Shown here: positions 1 through 8,938 of the stretch, piece by piece
How positions within the stretch are numbered: the stretch's first letter is position 1
Layout: every line of letters starts with the position of its first letter
NCBI GenBank assembly: GCA_002307275.1
Contig: DBTX01000072.1
Span: 43,637 to 107,636, forward strand
Direction: 5' to 3'
Length of the DNA: 64,000 nucleotides
From: Hungateiclostridiaceae bacterium UBA1305
GTDB lineage: Bacteria; Bacillota; Clostridia; Acetivibrionales; DTU013
Position numbers and translations under genes: made by a program
The notes under the pieces: generated by a model
The model's database searches: none
The model's input: only the letters and a program-made list of their open reading frames with translations
Told to the model about the DNA's origin: nothing

Positions 1-2256
1 TCCAATGAAAGATTCGCTTTCGACAGCTACAGAAGATTTATTCAGATGTTCAGCGACGTCGTAATGGAAGTAGACAAGCCGAAATTTGAAAAAATCCTCG
101 ACGCAGTTAAAACAGAAAATGGCGCCAGGTTTGATACGGATCTTACTGCCGCCAACCTGAGGGAAGTAGTTAAGAGATATAAGGTACTCTATAAAAAGGA
201 AAAGGGAGTCGAATTCCCGCAGGATCCCAAAATCCAGCTGATGGAGGCTATCAAAGCCGTTTTCCGTTCATGGGACAATCCGAGAGCCAATGTTTACAGA
301 AGGCTTAATGATATACCCGGTGATTGGGGCACAGCTGTAAATGTTCAGGAAATGGTATACGGCAATATGGGTGATGATTCAGGTACCGGCGTTGCATTTA
401 CCAGAAATCCTTCCACAGGCGAAAAGAAGCTTTACGGCGAATTCCTGATGAACGCACAGGGCGAAGACGTTGTTGCCGGTATCAGGACTCCGAAGACTAT
501 TGATCATATGAACGAAATTAATCCGGCGGCTTACAACCAGTTCGTGGATATTGCTGAAACACTTGAAAAGCATTACAAGGACATGCAGGATATGGAATTC
601 ACCATAGAGAAGGGCAAGCTCTTCATGCTTCAGACCAGAAACGGCAAAAGAACAGCTGCTGCTGCTCTGAGAATCGCTGTCGACCTTGTTGAAGAAGGTA
701 TGGCAACTAAACCTGAAGCTATATTGAAGGTTGATCCCAAGCAGTTGGACGCTCTGCTGCACCCGAGTTTTGACCAGAAGGCGCTCAAAGCTGCTGTTAT
801 CGTGGCAAAGGGCCTTCCTGCATCACCTGGAGCTGCTACAGGTAAGGTTTATTTCGAAGCGGAGGATGCCGTTGAAGCTGTCAAAAAAGGCGAGAAGAAG
901 GTTGTACTCGTCAGACTTGAGACTTCTCCCGAAGATATCGAAGGAATGCATGTTTCACAAGGTATATTGACAGGCCGCGGCGGCATGACCTCACATGCGG
1001 CAGTTGTTGCACGTGGTATGGGCACTTGCTGTATCGCAGGCTGCAGTGAAATCAAGATTGTTGAAGAGGAAAGATATTTCCTTGACAAAAATGGCAAGAA
1101 GTATAAGGAAGGCGACTGGATCTCACTTGACGGTTCTACAGGTAATGTATACGGGGAGCAGCTGCCTACAGTCGAGACCGAAATGACAGGCGACTTTGCC
1201 AAATTCATGTCCTGGGCGGATGAACTCAGAACGCTTAAGGTCAGAGCAAACGCAGATTCACCTTCGGATGCCATTACTGCCATGAAATTTGGAGCACAGG
1301 GTATCGGCCTTTGCCGTACCGAGCATATGTTCTTCGAACCGGACAGAATTTTTGCATTCAGGCAGATGATCGTTTCCAGTAATGTGGAACAAAGAAGGAA
1401 AGCTCTTGATAAGATTCTCCCAATGCAGAGGGGCGATTTTGAAGGGCTCTTTGTAGAAATGAAAGGATATCCTGTTACAATTAGGCTTCTGGACCCTCCG
1501 CTTCATGAATTCCTGCCTCAGGATGAAGACGATATTGCTGCTCTTGCAAAAGAACTGGGTATTGCTTCCGATGAATTGAGATCCATTGTCAAGAACCTGC
1601 ATGAACTCAACCCGATGATGGGCCACAGGGGCTGCCGTCTGGCTGTTTCATATCCTGAAATCGCCGAAATGCAGACAAGGGCTATTATCGAAGCTGCAAT
1701 CAACGTAAATAAGAAGGGCATGAGCATTGTACCCGAAATCATGATCCCGTTGGTATGCGAAATAAAGGAATTGAAATATGTGAAAGATATCATCGTCAAG
1801 ACGGCTGATGCTATCATTGCAGCATCCGGCGTGAAGCTTAAGTACTCGGTTGGAACGATGATTGAAATCCCGAGAGCCGCTCTTCTTGCTGACGAAATCG
1901 CTACTGAAGCTGAGTTCTTCTCGTTCGGTACGAACGATCTGACTCAGATGACTTACGGTCTCAGCCGTGATGATGCTGGAAGAATCCTGGAGGATTATTA
2001 CCAGGCCAAGATATTCGAAGCCGATCCGACCGCAAGACTTGACCAGAACGGCGTTGGCAAGCTGATGAAGATGGCCTGTGAACTCGGCAAAAAGACAAGA
2101 CCTGACATCAAGCTCGGAATCTGTGGAGAACACGGCGGAGATCCTTCTTCAGTCGAATTCTGTCACAAGATCGGCCTGAGTTATGTTTCCTGCTCACCGT
2201 TCCGCGTTCCGATCGCCAGACTTGCAGCAGCACATGCGGCTATAAAGAAGGACTGA
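1..2256 (+). CDS. ppdK: Pyruvate, phosphate dikinase (5' end outside window)
   Basis: Catalyses the reversible conversion of pyruvate, ATP and Pi to PEP, AMP and PPi; in clostridia it links glycolysis to PPi metabolism. The reading frame is open from base 1 (first residues SNERFAFDSY), so the N-terminal part of the nucleotide-binding domain is missing. About 751 residues remain of a family length near 875. Visible are the end of the ATP-binding domain, the swivelling phosphohistidine domain with the GGMTSHAAVVARG signature whose His is phosphorylated, and the PEP/pyruvate TIM barrel with GIGLCRTEHMFF, FGTNDLTQ and GICGEHGG. A clear terminator follows, so it ends its transcript. Confidence 0.97.
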   Translation, partial: SNERFAFDSYRRFIQMFSDVVMEVDKPKFEKILDAVKTENGARFDTDLTAANLREVVKRYKVLYKKEKGVEFPQDPKIQLMEAIKAVFRSWDNPRANVYRRLNDIPGDWGTAVNVQEMVYGNMGDDSGTGVAFTRNPSTGEKKLYGEFLMNAQGEDVVAGIRTPKTIDHMNEINPAAYNQFVDIAETLEKHYKDMQDMEFTIEKGKLFMLQTRNGKRTAAAALRIAVDLVEEGMATKPEAILKVDPKQLDALLHPSFDQKALKAAVIVAKGLPASPGAATGKVYFEAEDAVEAVKKGEKKVVLVRLETSPEDIEGMHVSQGILTGRGGMTSHAAVVARGMGTCCIAGCSEIKIVEEERYFLDKNGKKYKEGDWISLDGSTGNVYGEQLPTVETEMTGDFAKFMSWADELRTLKVRANADSPSDAITAMKFGAQGIGLCRTEHMFFEPDRIFAFRQMIVSSNVEQRRKALDKILPMQRGDFEGLFVEMKGYPVTIRLLDPPLHEFLPQDEDDIAALAKELGIASDELRSIVKNLHELNPMMGHRGCRLAVSYPEIAEMQTRAIIEAAINVNKKGMSIVPEIMIPLVCEIKELKYVKDIIVKTADAIIAASGVKLKYSVGTMIEIPRAALLADEIATEAEFFSFGTNDLTQMTYGLSRDDAGRILEDYYQAKIFEADPTARLDQNGVGKLMKMACELGKKTRPDIKLGICGEHGGDPSSVEFCHKIGLSYVSCSPFRVPIARLAAAHAAIKKD

Positions 2257-2325
2257 AGCCCGGACCGGAAGTAAGATCTCCTGGGATCAAGTTACACCAA
2301 TAAAATGTTAAATATTAAGAAAAGT

Positions 2326-2363
2326 AAGAACAAGGCTGAATTCAGTCCTTGTTCTTCTTTTTT
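2326..2363 (+). terminator. Intrinsic terminator of ppdK
   Basis: Stem AAGAACAAGG paired with CCTTGTTCTT around a smaller palindrome CTGAATTCAG, followed by CTTTTTT. It lies 70 bases after the ppdK stop. Confidence 0.85.
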
Positions 2364-2372
2364 GGGGACAGT

Positions 2373-2490
2373 GTACCTGTCCGAGATTGCTGAAAAAGTC
2401 AATTTTTTCTGAAAATTGAGGCTTGAAACCCGCATAACTTTGTTGGCATTTTTTCAGAACAGTACTTTTTCAGTAGTTTCGTACCTGTCC
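2373..2490. mobile_element. MITE-like element with flanking direct repeats
   Basis: Perfect 10-bp inverted repeats CTGAAAAAGT (2390-2399) and ACTTTTTCAG (2464-2473) bound an 84-bp AT-rich stretch. Including 7 more bases on each side, the ends form imperfect 17-bp inverted repeats (GAGATTG or GAAACTA before CTGAAAAAGT). Immediately outside lie identical 10-bp direct repeats GTACCTGTCC (2373-2382 and 2481-2490), as expected for a target duplication. The left flank GGGGACAGT and right flank suggest the target was itself a GGGGACAG/CTGTCC palindrome. There is no coding capacity, so any transposase would act in trans. The structure is seen directly; mobility is inferred. Confidence 0.55.
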
Positions 2491-2818
2491 TTTTGTCCCT
2501 TTCCTGTGTCCATTCCTTTTTTTTAACATGGTATACGCATGACCTTGGCGGCTTATGTTTTCTGAAATTTGTTATTGAAGGAAAAACTGAGACGATTTTC
2601 AGTAAATATCACTATGTAGTAGTGTCCTCATTTGTTTTTATAAGATATAATTATTATAGATTTTTCATATTTGGTGCTATAATGACAAAGTGTACCATAA
2701 ATAGAATTAATATAAGGAAAAATGTAAAATAATGTTTGGACGACATCTTTTGTTGGTTAATTTATTTATGGAAATAATTAATTCAGCTGTTTATTGATAA
2801 TAGAGGGAGGCGGTGTTA
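2491..2818. other. Non-coding spacer before the sensor kinase
   Basis: AT-rich spacer with no convincing gene. A TATAAT hexamer at about 2678 (GGTGCTATAATGAC) could be a -10 box for the kinase operon, but I see no matching -35. GGGAGG at 2805-2810 is the ribosome binding site of the next gene. Confidence 0.4.
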
Positions 2819-4384
2819 TTGCAGAGGAGAAAAGCATATTTCAGGAGTATTGCTGTGACAATTTTGTTGATGACACTCTTTTTTATCTGTTCATCCGATC
2901 TTTATGCAGCCGAACCTTCCGGGAACAAAGTATTTTCCGATACATCTGTCGAATATTGCGGTGTAAATGACATCGAATCTAAAAAACTTACCAGAGATAA
3001 ATACAATGTCACCGGAAACAGACCTTTTTTACTGCTTACCGAACAGAAGGACGTTGTGATCACAGTAAGCATTATTTTCATACTTTCAGTTATTTTCATT
3101 TATGTCCTTCTCTTTTATTTAAACAAGATCAACAGGATGAAAGCGGATCAATCCAGGAGTAATAAGGAACTGATCGGCGCGTATGAGGATCTGTCTGCTG
3201 CCGAAGAAAAGCTCAGACAGCAGCTCAATGAACTTCATAATATGCAGAAAAGCCTTGTTTTCAATGAACACAGGTATGCTCTTCTTTTTGATAATATGCT
3301 GAACGCTTTCTTTATTGTTGAACCAATATTTAACAATGAAGGCGGAATTTTAGATGTACGGTTCAAAAAGGCTAATCCCGGGTTTTACAAACAAATACGG
3401 AAGTCGGGAATAGATGTGATTGGCAAAAACTGGTTTGAAGTGTTTGGATATCAATGCAGGGAACTCGGTATCTACCAGAATCTGTTGAAAACAGGCGGGA
3501 CTGAACGGCTTGAAACATACTACCCTGATCAGGATACTTACTATGCAGGGAATGCTTTTGCCATAACGGAAAATGAGATTGGTGTTATTTTTGATAATAT
3601 CTCTGAATACAAAACCGTCATCAAAGAGGTGAAATTACTCAACACTGATTTGGAGCAGCGAGTAAAGGATAGGACAATTGAACTGCAGTTGGCACTAAAT
3701 GAACTTGAAGTGTTCTCGTTTACCGTGTCTCATGATTTGAAGTCACCGCTTCGCGCTATTGATGGATACAGCAGAATTATACTTGAGGATATGGGATCCA
3801 ATATGGATAAGGATTCTGCGGAGATGTTGGGCAATATAGGGAAGATCAGCAAAGATATGATCAATATGATCAATCAACTCTTGAAATATTCAACCACAAA
3901 CAGGGATGAAATTGAAAAGGAAGAAGTTGATATGAAAGAAAATATGATTTCTGTTTTTGATGAACTGAGAGTGATACATCCGGATCGTGATATAAACCTT
4001 GTTATTGAGACAGGGATGCCTGTTGTTTATGTTGACAGAGCGCTTTTCAGGCAGCTTCTGCAGAATATCTTTTCCAATGCTATAAAATTTACCAGGGATA
4101 GGGAAAAAGCAATCATAACCGCTGGCTGCACCATAACTCAAGATCAGTATATTTTTTTTATTCGTGATAATGGTGTAGGATTTGATATGAAATACTCAGG
4201 GAAACTATTTGGGATTTTTCAGAGGCTGCACACAAATGAAGAATTTGAGGGCAGCGGGATGGGGCTCGTAAGCGTTCGTAAAATTATTGAAAAACACGGT
4301 GGGCGTGTATGGATCGAAGGTAAGGTCGATGTAGGGGCAACGATATATTTTACACTGCCCTTTTCATGGAACACTGCGTTATGA
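2819..4384 (+). CDS. Membrane PAS-HisKA sensor histidine kinase
   Basis: Two-component sensor of about 521 residues. It has a signal or first membrane segment at residues 11-30, a short external loop, a second membrane helix at about 78-100, a coiled coil (about 108-150) and a PAS-like domain (about 155-265). The HisKA domain carries FTVSHDLKSPLRAIDGYS, with phosphoacceptor His near 305. The HATPase_c domain has N-box QNIFSNAIKFT and G-boxes DNGVGFD and GSGMGL. The C-terminal half resembles phytochrome-type kinases. I chose TTG 2819 because GGGAGG ends 8 bases before it; GTG 2813 is only 2 bases from that site. The response regulator gene follows directly. The ligand is unknown. Confidence 0.88.
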   Translation: MQRRKAYFRSIAVTILLMTLFFICSSDLYAAEPSGNKVFSDTSVEYCGVNDIESKKLTRDKYNVTGNRPFLLLTEQKDVVITVSIIFILSVIFIYVLLFYLNKINRMKADQSRSNKELIGAYEDLSAAEEKLRQQLNELHNMQKSLVFNEHRYALLFDNMLNAFFIVEPIFNNEGGILDVRFKKANPGFYKQIRKSGIDVIGKNWFEVFGYQCRELGIYQNLLKTGGTERLETYYPDQDTYYAGNAFAITENEIGVIFDNISEYKTVIKEVKLLNTDLEQRVKDRTIELQLALNELEVFSFTVSHDLKSPLRAIDGYSRIILEDMGSNMDKDSAEMLGNIGKISKDMINMINQLLKYSTTNRDEIEKEEVDMKENMISVFDELRVIHPDRDINLVIETGMPVVYVDRALFRQLLQNIFSNAIKFTRDREKAIITAGCTITQDQYIFFIRDNGVGFDMKYSGKLFGIFQRLHTNEEFEGSGMGLVSVRKIIEKHGGRVWIEGKVDVGATIYFTLPFSWNTAL

Positions 4385-4395
4385 GGGTTGGACAG

Positions 4396-5493
4396 ATGTA
4401 TAAAGTGATGATTGTAGATGATATGGACATTATACACAGAGAGTTTAGAAGAATGCCAATATGGGGCATTACGTCCGGGTTTGAGATATCGGCAGAGGCA
4501 AAAAACGGGCAGGAGGCACTCGATCTGCTTAAACCCGGTGAGACCGATCTGGTCATTACCGATATCAAAATGCCTAAAATAGATGGTTTGGAATTGCTGC
4601 AAAAAATCAATGAAAAAAATCTGTCCCGGTGTGTGGTCTTAATGAGTGACTATACAGATTTTAATTTTGCAAAGCAAGGCCTTGTATTGGGCGCATTTGA
4701 TTATTTGGTGAAGCCTGTCGCAGTAAATGAATTGTTGGTGCTTCTGAATAGAGTAATGGAGTATTTGGAAGAAAAAAACCGGGAATCAGAAAGGTTGAAA
4801 AAGCTTGAAGAGAAGTTGGACGAAAAAGTAGCGACTGCTTTACCGGATGCTGATGTTGATCAACTGATTGAGCTTATCCTATCGGGAGATCCCAGAGCAG
4901 ATGATCTGGCTGCAAGGCTTGCAGCTTTTTTTGCTGCAAGTACGGAAAATGATCCTATCAGGATGGAATTCCTATTAAAAAATGTTTTATCGGTCATTGC
5001 AGGGGGAGTACTGGACAAAAAGAAATGGCTGTACGGATTCACTGATCAGAATGCGGTTGTTGGTACTGACAGTTTTCGATATGATACCATAGAGGAAATG
5101 AAAGGTGTATTTTTAGAAAAAATAAGTTTTCTGCAGAATTTGATTATCAAGCTAGAGTGCGGCAAAACAGATAATGATATAGTAAAGCGGATGTGCAGCT
5201 ATGTGTTGGAAAACACTATTAGTGAAGTCTCTTTGAAGAGTGTCTCGGAAAAGCTATTCATGAACAGGACGTACCTGAGCGAGGTGTTCAGGCAAAAAAC
5301 AGGAATCCAGTTTGTTGAATATTTGACGATGATAAAAATGGAAAGGGCAAAGATACTACTTGCCGACGGAAGGTTAAAAACATATGAAATAGCTGAAAAT
5401 CTTGGATTTAAAGACATCGAATATTTTAGCAGGCTGTTTAAAAGATACACGGGTATACCTCCTGTCGAATATCGGCAAATTAACACGTTATAG
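4396..5493 (+). CDS. Response regulator with AraC-type DNA-binding domain
   Basis: YesN-like regulator of about 365 residues. The N-terminal receiver (1-120) has acidic pocket VDD (8-9), phosphoacceptor D56 in TDIKMP, and Lys106 in VKP. A linker of about 140 residues follows. The C-terminal AraC/XylS double helix-turn-helix (about 265-365) has signatures YLSEVFRQKTG and EYFSRLFKRYTG. Start ATG 4396 gives the canonical MYKVMIVDD and lies 8 bases after GAGGG. An in-frame ATG at 4381 overlaps the kinase stop. It is almost certainly the cognate regulator of the upstream kinase. The adjacent AEC permease is a plausible target, by inference. Confidence 0.9.
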   Translation: MYKVMIVDDMDIIHREFRRMPIWGITSGFEISAEAKNGQEALDLLKPGETDLVITDIKMPKIDGLELLQKINEKNLSRCVVLMSDYTDFNFAKQGLVLGAFDYLVKPVAVNELLVLLNRVMEYLEEKNRESERLKKLEEKLDEKVATALPDADVDQLIELILSGDPRADDLAARLAAFFAASTENDPIRMEFLLKNVLSVIAGGVLDKKKWLYGFTDQNAVVGTDSFRYDTIEEMKGVFLEKISFLQNLIIKLECGKTDNDIVKRMCSYVLENTISEVSLKSVSEKLFMNRTYLSEVFRQKTGIQFVEYLTMIKMERAKILLADGRLKTYEIAENLGFKDIEYFSRLFKRYTGIPPVEYRQINTL

Positions 5494-5590
5494 GAAATAG
5501 ACCGAAAATATTCATGGTACGATTACAAGCCATTGGCAGAAATAGATGTGCTCAACAAACTCTCACTCTCTGTCTGAACTATTTGTATAT

Positions 5591-5619
5591 TTGCCATAAT
5601 AGCATTACGATGGTACTAT
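5591..5619 (+). promoter_or_regulatory. Candidate SigA promoter for the AEC permease
   Basis: TTGCCA, 17 bases, TACTAT, followed by about 45 bases to the permease start. The match is moderate. Confidence 0.4.
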
Positions 5620-5663
5620 AGGATGATGAAATATTTGCAAATACAACCGTCGGAGAGTTAAGC

Positions 5664-6605
5664 ATGATCATTTTGAAATCGATAGAGAGCATACTGACAA
5701 TTATCATCCTGATTGCCATTGGGTATATCTTTACACATGCCGGATGGTTCAATGAATCTACCAGCAAACTGTTTTCCAGGATTGTCATGAATATATCGCT
5801 GCCATGCTATATGTTTTTCAATATTACCACTACATTTGACAGGGCACAGCTTGAAAGCCTCAGCAGAAACCTGATTGTTCCGTTTGTTTCCATTGGTATC
5901 AGCTATCTTCTTTCCATCGTTGTGAGCAATGTGATCAAGGTCGATCGAAGCCGGAAGGGTGTATTCCGTTCCATGTTCTTTGCCTCAAACACGATGTTCA
6001 TCGGCTTGCCGGTGAATCTAGCACTGTTTGGCGAAGCCAGCGTACCGTTTGTGCTGCTGTATTATCTTGCAAATACTACTTTTTACTGGACGGTCGGTGC
6101 ATATGAAGTAAGGATGGATAATCCTTTAAACAAGCATATGCCAATACTCAACTTCAGTACTGTCAAGAGAATATTCAACCCGGCCGTCATCGGATTTTCA
6201 GCAGGCGTAGCGGTTGTCCTGACCGGCTTGAACATGCCCGCATTTATCAGTGATAGCAGCAAGTATATTGGAAACCTGACAACACCGCTTGCCATGTTTT
6301 TCACGGGTATCGTCCTATATTCCGTAAAACTGCGTGAAATAAAATTTGATAAGGATGTTATAACTCTTTTACTTGCCAGAGCTTTGATCTGCCCGTTTCT
6401 GGTGCTGCTGCTCCTGCATTTCTTTCCTGTGCCGAAGCTCATGGGAATGGTTTTTGTCATACAGGCAGCAATGCCGGCAATCACAAGCACTGGAGTTGTC
6501 GCCAGAGAATTCGGCTCAGATTACAAGTTCGCTTCTGTCATGACCGTGGTTACTACAGCGGCCAGTCTTGTAATAATCCCGGTATATATGTATTTTATGG
6601 CTTAA
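5664..6605 (+). CDS. AEC-family transporter (auxin efflux carrier/malonate permease type)
   Basis: Hydrophobic protein of 313 residues with about ten membrane helices, matching the Mem_trans (AEC) family. The N-terminus (IIILIAIGYIFTHAGWF, then SRIVMNISLPCYMF) and the second half starting near FNPAVIGF are typical of the two inverted five-helix repeats. Bacterial members export or import organic acids such as malate or malonate; the substrate cannot be read from sequence. Start ATG 5664 follows CGGAGAG. It has its own candidate promoter and lies just downstream of a two-component system that may regulate it. Confidence 0.85.
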   Translation: MIILKSIESILTIIILIAIGYIFTHAGWFNESTSKLFSRIVMNISLPCYMFFNITTTFDRAQLESLSRNLIVPFVSIGISYLLSIVVSNVIKVDRSRKGVFRSMFFASNTMFIGLPVNLALFGEASVPFVLLYYLANTTFYWTVGAYEVRMDNPLNKHMPILNFSTVKRIFNPAVIGFSAGVAVVLTGLNMPAFISDSSKYIGNLTTPLAMFFTGIVLYSVKLREIKFDKDVITLLLARALICPFLVLLLLHFFPVPKLMGMVFVIQAAMPAITSTGVVAREFGSDYKFASVMTVVTTAASLVIIPVYMYFMA

Positions 6606-6640
6606 TATTCTTTCAATACCGAAGGATCTGATTGAGGATA

Positions 6641-6674
6641 AAAAAAGGCGGGGCTGATGTTGTCCCGTCCTTTT
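6641..6674. terminator. Terminator between convergent genes
   Basis: AAAGG-C-GGG pairs with CCC-G-T-CCTTTT (one bulged T), with A-rich and T-rich flanks, so it can act in both directions between the permease and the small minus-strand gene. Confidence 0.6.
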
Positions 6675-6690
6675 ACCAGTTAACCAGGAA

Positions 6691-7008
6691 TTATGACAAA
6701 TCAAAACTTTTAGCTGCCCGTTCTACATGTTTGCGATTAGCAGTTTCTCCATAATTTTCGCCTTCAACGATGTTAGTGCCTATATTTGCCTTTTCCATAA
6801 CCATTTCCATCAACATTTTCCCAATTTCATCCGGCGCCTCGTCAAGATTGAAAAAGGTCTTGATTTCAGAAAGGGTATGGTTGCAATCCAGATCGCCGAT
6901 TTGATAACCTCTGGATTTTCCGGGTGCATTTAAAATGAATTGCGCCTTATAACTGTATTCATCTTCAGTAATATCCAATCCGGAAAGAAGTAGCTGTAAT
7001 GTTTTCAT
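6691..7008 (-). CDS. Small protein of unknown function
   Basis: Encodes 105 residues from ATG 7008, preceded by GGAGGTATTTTT. A longer frame starting at 7056 is unlikely because the ribosome binding site lies inside it. I do not recognise the family. The protein is soluble and acidic, with an N-terminal strand-like MKTLQLLLSGLDITEDEYSYK, a GKSRGYQIGDLDC segment and a helical C-terminal half (TLSEIKTFFNL, EIGKMLMEMVMEK). There are no membrane segments or catalytic signatures. It appears monocistronic, ending at the shared terminator at 6641-6674. Confidence 0.6.
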   Translation of the reverse strand: MKTLQLLLSGLDITEDEYSYKAQFILNAPGKSRGYQIGDLDCNHTLSEIKTFFNLDEAPDEIGKMLMEMVMEKANIGTNIVEGENYGETANRKHVERAAKSFDLS

Positions 7009-7180
7009 AAAAATACCTCCGCGTCGAATATAGTTGGTGTGATAGCATGTATGCAACTGTGTTGCGGATAATTTTGTATTAAAAGACGTACAATTCGTTA
7101 CTTAATTATATCACAACTAAGTGAAAATGGTAAATAACAAAATGGTAAATATTATAAATTGTCCATATGAAATTTACCTC

Positions 7181-7210
7181 TTGCATTCTACCGTGAGCTT
7201 ATGCTATAAT
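7181..7210 (+). promoter_or_regulatory. SigA promoter of tRNA-Gln
   Basis: TTGCAT, 18 bases, TATAAT, ending 19 bases before the mature tRNA 5' end. Confidence 0.7.
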
Positions 7211-7229
7211 TACCTCTGTTAAAAGCATT

Positions 7230-7302
7230 GCGGGATTGTGTAACGGTAGCACAACTGATTCTGGTTCAGTCTGTCAGGGTTCAAATCCTTGTCCCGCAGC
7301 CA
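7230..7302 (+). tRNA. tRNA-Gln (anticodon CTG)
   Basis: Complete cloverleaf. Acceptor TGCGGGA pairs with TCCCGCA. The D-arm carries AACGGTAG. Anticodon stem ACTGA/TCAGT holds loop TTCTGGT (anticodon CTG). The T-arm is CAGGG-TTCAAAT-CCTTG. G is the discriminator and the CCA end is encoded. A promoter precedes it and a strong terminator follows. Confidence 0.95.
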
Positions 7303-7306
7303 AAGT

Positions 7307-7348
7307 AAAAAAAAGACCTTCGTGAAACAGAACGAAGGTCTTTTTTTT
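7307..7348. terminator. Bidirectional terminator after tRNA-Gln and ldt
   Basis: AAAAGACCTTCGT pairs with ACGAAGGTCTTTT, with A-runs on the left and T-runs on the right. It serves the tRNA on the plus strand and the transpeptidase on the minus strand. Confidence 0.9.
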
Positions 7349-7365
7349 CTTCAGCCTGGTGAAAG

Positions 7366-8232
7366 CTACAAACCCAGTTGTTCAACTCCCCAGGATTTTA
7401 GAACAGTGTCGGTGCCTACCCATACCTTTGATGACTTTGGTATGATTTCAAACAATTCCTCCACATCGGAATTGATCATCCTGATGCAGCCATGTGAAAT
7501 GCTTTTTCCTATGGAGTACGGACTATTGTTCCCATGAATACCGAGGTCGTCTCCGCTCTTGTAGGAAAGCCCCATCCATCTGTGACCAAGCGGGTTGTCC
7601 GGAAGACCTCCCTTGACCGGATCGGCATAACCGCCGCCTCCCCAGTCAGGATCGATTACTTTGCTTACAATGGTGAATTTTCCATCAGGAGTCAGTGTGG
7701 AGGTTTTACCGACTGCAACAGGATATTTCTTTAGAATATTCATGCCTTCATATATTGTCAGAATTCTTTTGGTCTTGTTTATTGCGATCCACATGCCTTC
7801 GGACGGGAGAGAAGTGATCAGATCTTTGCCGGGCATATCCTGCGTAGTCAGAATTCCTGCTAGAGCGGTCAGGCATTTTTTATCCCATTCGCCATTGACA
7901 GTCATGTTGCAGCTGCTTTGAAACCTTAAAACAGCATTTCTGAGATTCAGCTTGTCATCCTTGCTATCCTTCCTGTAAAAGCCAAGAGTAATCAACTCTT
8001 TCTTGTAATCCAACTTCGCAGGATCAAGCTTGATTGCGGCTGGCGTTTCCGGGACAGCTTCAACAGTGGTTTGTATTTCAGGAGTATATTCCTTGAGCTT
8101 ATCAACCGCAGCTTCCAACCCGCTTAGCTGATACTCGGCAAAGACATTCTGTGCCATGACCGGATCCTGTGAAGCAGGATTGGCAGAATACAGGTATATG
8201 ATCAAATATAGTATTCTAATTATGTCTGTCAT
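7366..8232 (-). CDS. L,D-transpeptidase with peptidoglycan-binding domain
   Basis: Cell-wall enzyme of 288 residues that makes 3-3 peptidoglycan cross-links or modifies muropeptides outside the membrane. It has an N-terminal membrane anchor or signal (ILYLIIYLYSANPA), a PG_binding_1-like helical domain at about 73-128 (LGFYRKDS, AVLRFQ) and a YkuD domain at about 145-275. The catalytic signature H233GN...S246HGCIR251M, with Cys249 as nucleophile, is intact. ATG 8232 follows GGAGGGACAA; an upstream in-frame start at 8316 lacks a site. It is monocistronic, ending at the shared terminator. A role in spores or stationary-phase wall is possible but not shown. Confidence 0.9.
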   Translation of the reverse strand: MTDIIRILYLIIYLYSANPASQDPVMAQNVFAEYQLSGLEAAVDKLKEYTPEIQTTVEAVPETPAAIKLDPAKLDYKKELITLGFYRKDSKDDKLNLRNAVLRFQSSCNMTVNGEWDKKCLTALAGILTTQDMPGKDLITSLPSEGMWIAINKTKRILTIYEGMNILKKYPVAVGKTSTLTPDGKFTIVSKVIDPDWGGGGYADPVKGGLPDNPLGHRWMGLSYKSGDDLGIHGNNSPYSIGKSISHGCIRMINSDVEELFEIIPKSSKVWVGTDTVLKSWGVEQLGL

Positions 8233-8768
8233 TTGTCCCTCCAGAAATGAAAACTGTATATAATGCAAAAAGTAATTATATTTCCAGTGATCAACTGTAA
8301 ATATATATGAGTTCATGTACCATCATTATGTCTATGTTTTCCACAGCTTTAATGCCGGCGCCCGTAAAATAGCACTGCAGCTGCAAATATGAATTTATTG
8401 GCAATGAGAGTGTGAGCCGCTGGAAGGAGTATAACTTGGAAGCTGTTTCAGGCATGTTCTTGTTACACAGATAGAAATGACAGACAAGATTCTGATTTTC
8501 CCCTGAAAAGGAAATACAGAGTCCCCAATGGAGACTCTGTATTATCTCAGGTATAAATTTTTATCCGGGCTAAACAAAAGAGAATCGTTCAATTTTCTTT
8601 CGCGGAACGAGTATTTTAATTATACTAGGGCTAATTTACCATGTCAATATGCATAAAGTCCTATTTTTCATTTTTATTCTTGTTAGCTTGTTAGAAAACA
8701 AAAAATAATGTAATAGTTCTATAAACGCCTTGAAGTCCTTATAAAAGGCAATCTATAGCTACAAATAT
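8233..8768. other. Divergent spacer with one hairpin
   Basis: No gene is supported. A 10-bp hairpin ATACAGAGTC/GACTCTGTAT lies at 8514-8542 without a T-run, so its role is unclear. The minus-strand promoter of the transpeptidase must lie near 8235-8340, but I could not assign it. Confidence 0.35.
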
Positions 8769-8769
8769 T

Positions 8770-8797
8770 TTGCAATTCATTCATTAAGTGCTATAAT
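8770..8797 (+). promoter_or_regulatory. SigA promoter of the ribonuclease J gene
   Basis: TTGCAA, 16 bases, TATAAT. The predicted transcript starts near 8803, leaving a leader of about 135 bases. Confidence 0.6.
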
Positions 8798-8802
8798 AGT
8801 GA

Positions 8803-8938
8803 AAGGACAATTCTACCAAAATCCATTATTGGGGAAGTCCTTTTTTAAAGTCACAATATTCAATGATATTATTGGGGAAGGAATGTCCTCTTTTGTTGAT
8901 GGGTATATTATAAGTAGTTATTTTTGGAGGTTTAATTT
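8803..8938 (+). promoter_or_regulatory. Candidate attenuator leader of rnj
   Basis: Right at the predicted RNA start, GAAAGGAC (8801-8808) can pair with GTCCTTT (8837-8843), followed by a T-run. The 13-mer ATTATTGGGGAAG occurs twice (8825-8837 and 8868-8880). The second copy is followed by GAATGTCC (8880-8887), which can pair with GGACAATTC (8805-8813) instead. The two pairings exclude each other, as in an attenuator. Regulation is inferred from pairing alone. Confidence 0.35.

Noticed and set aside
2493..2732. 79-codon open frame in the spacer after ppdK
   Set aside because: No ribosome binding site, biased low-complexity composition, and it covers the right flank of the MITE-like element.
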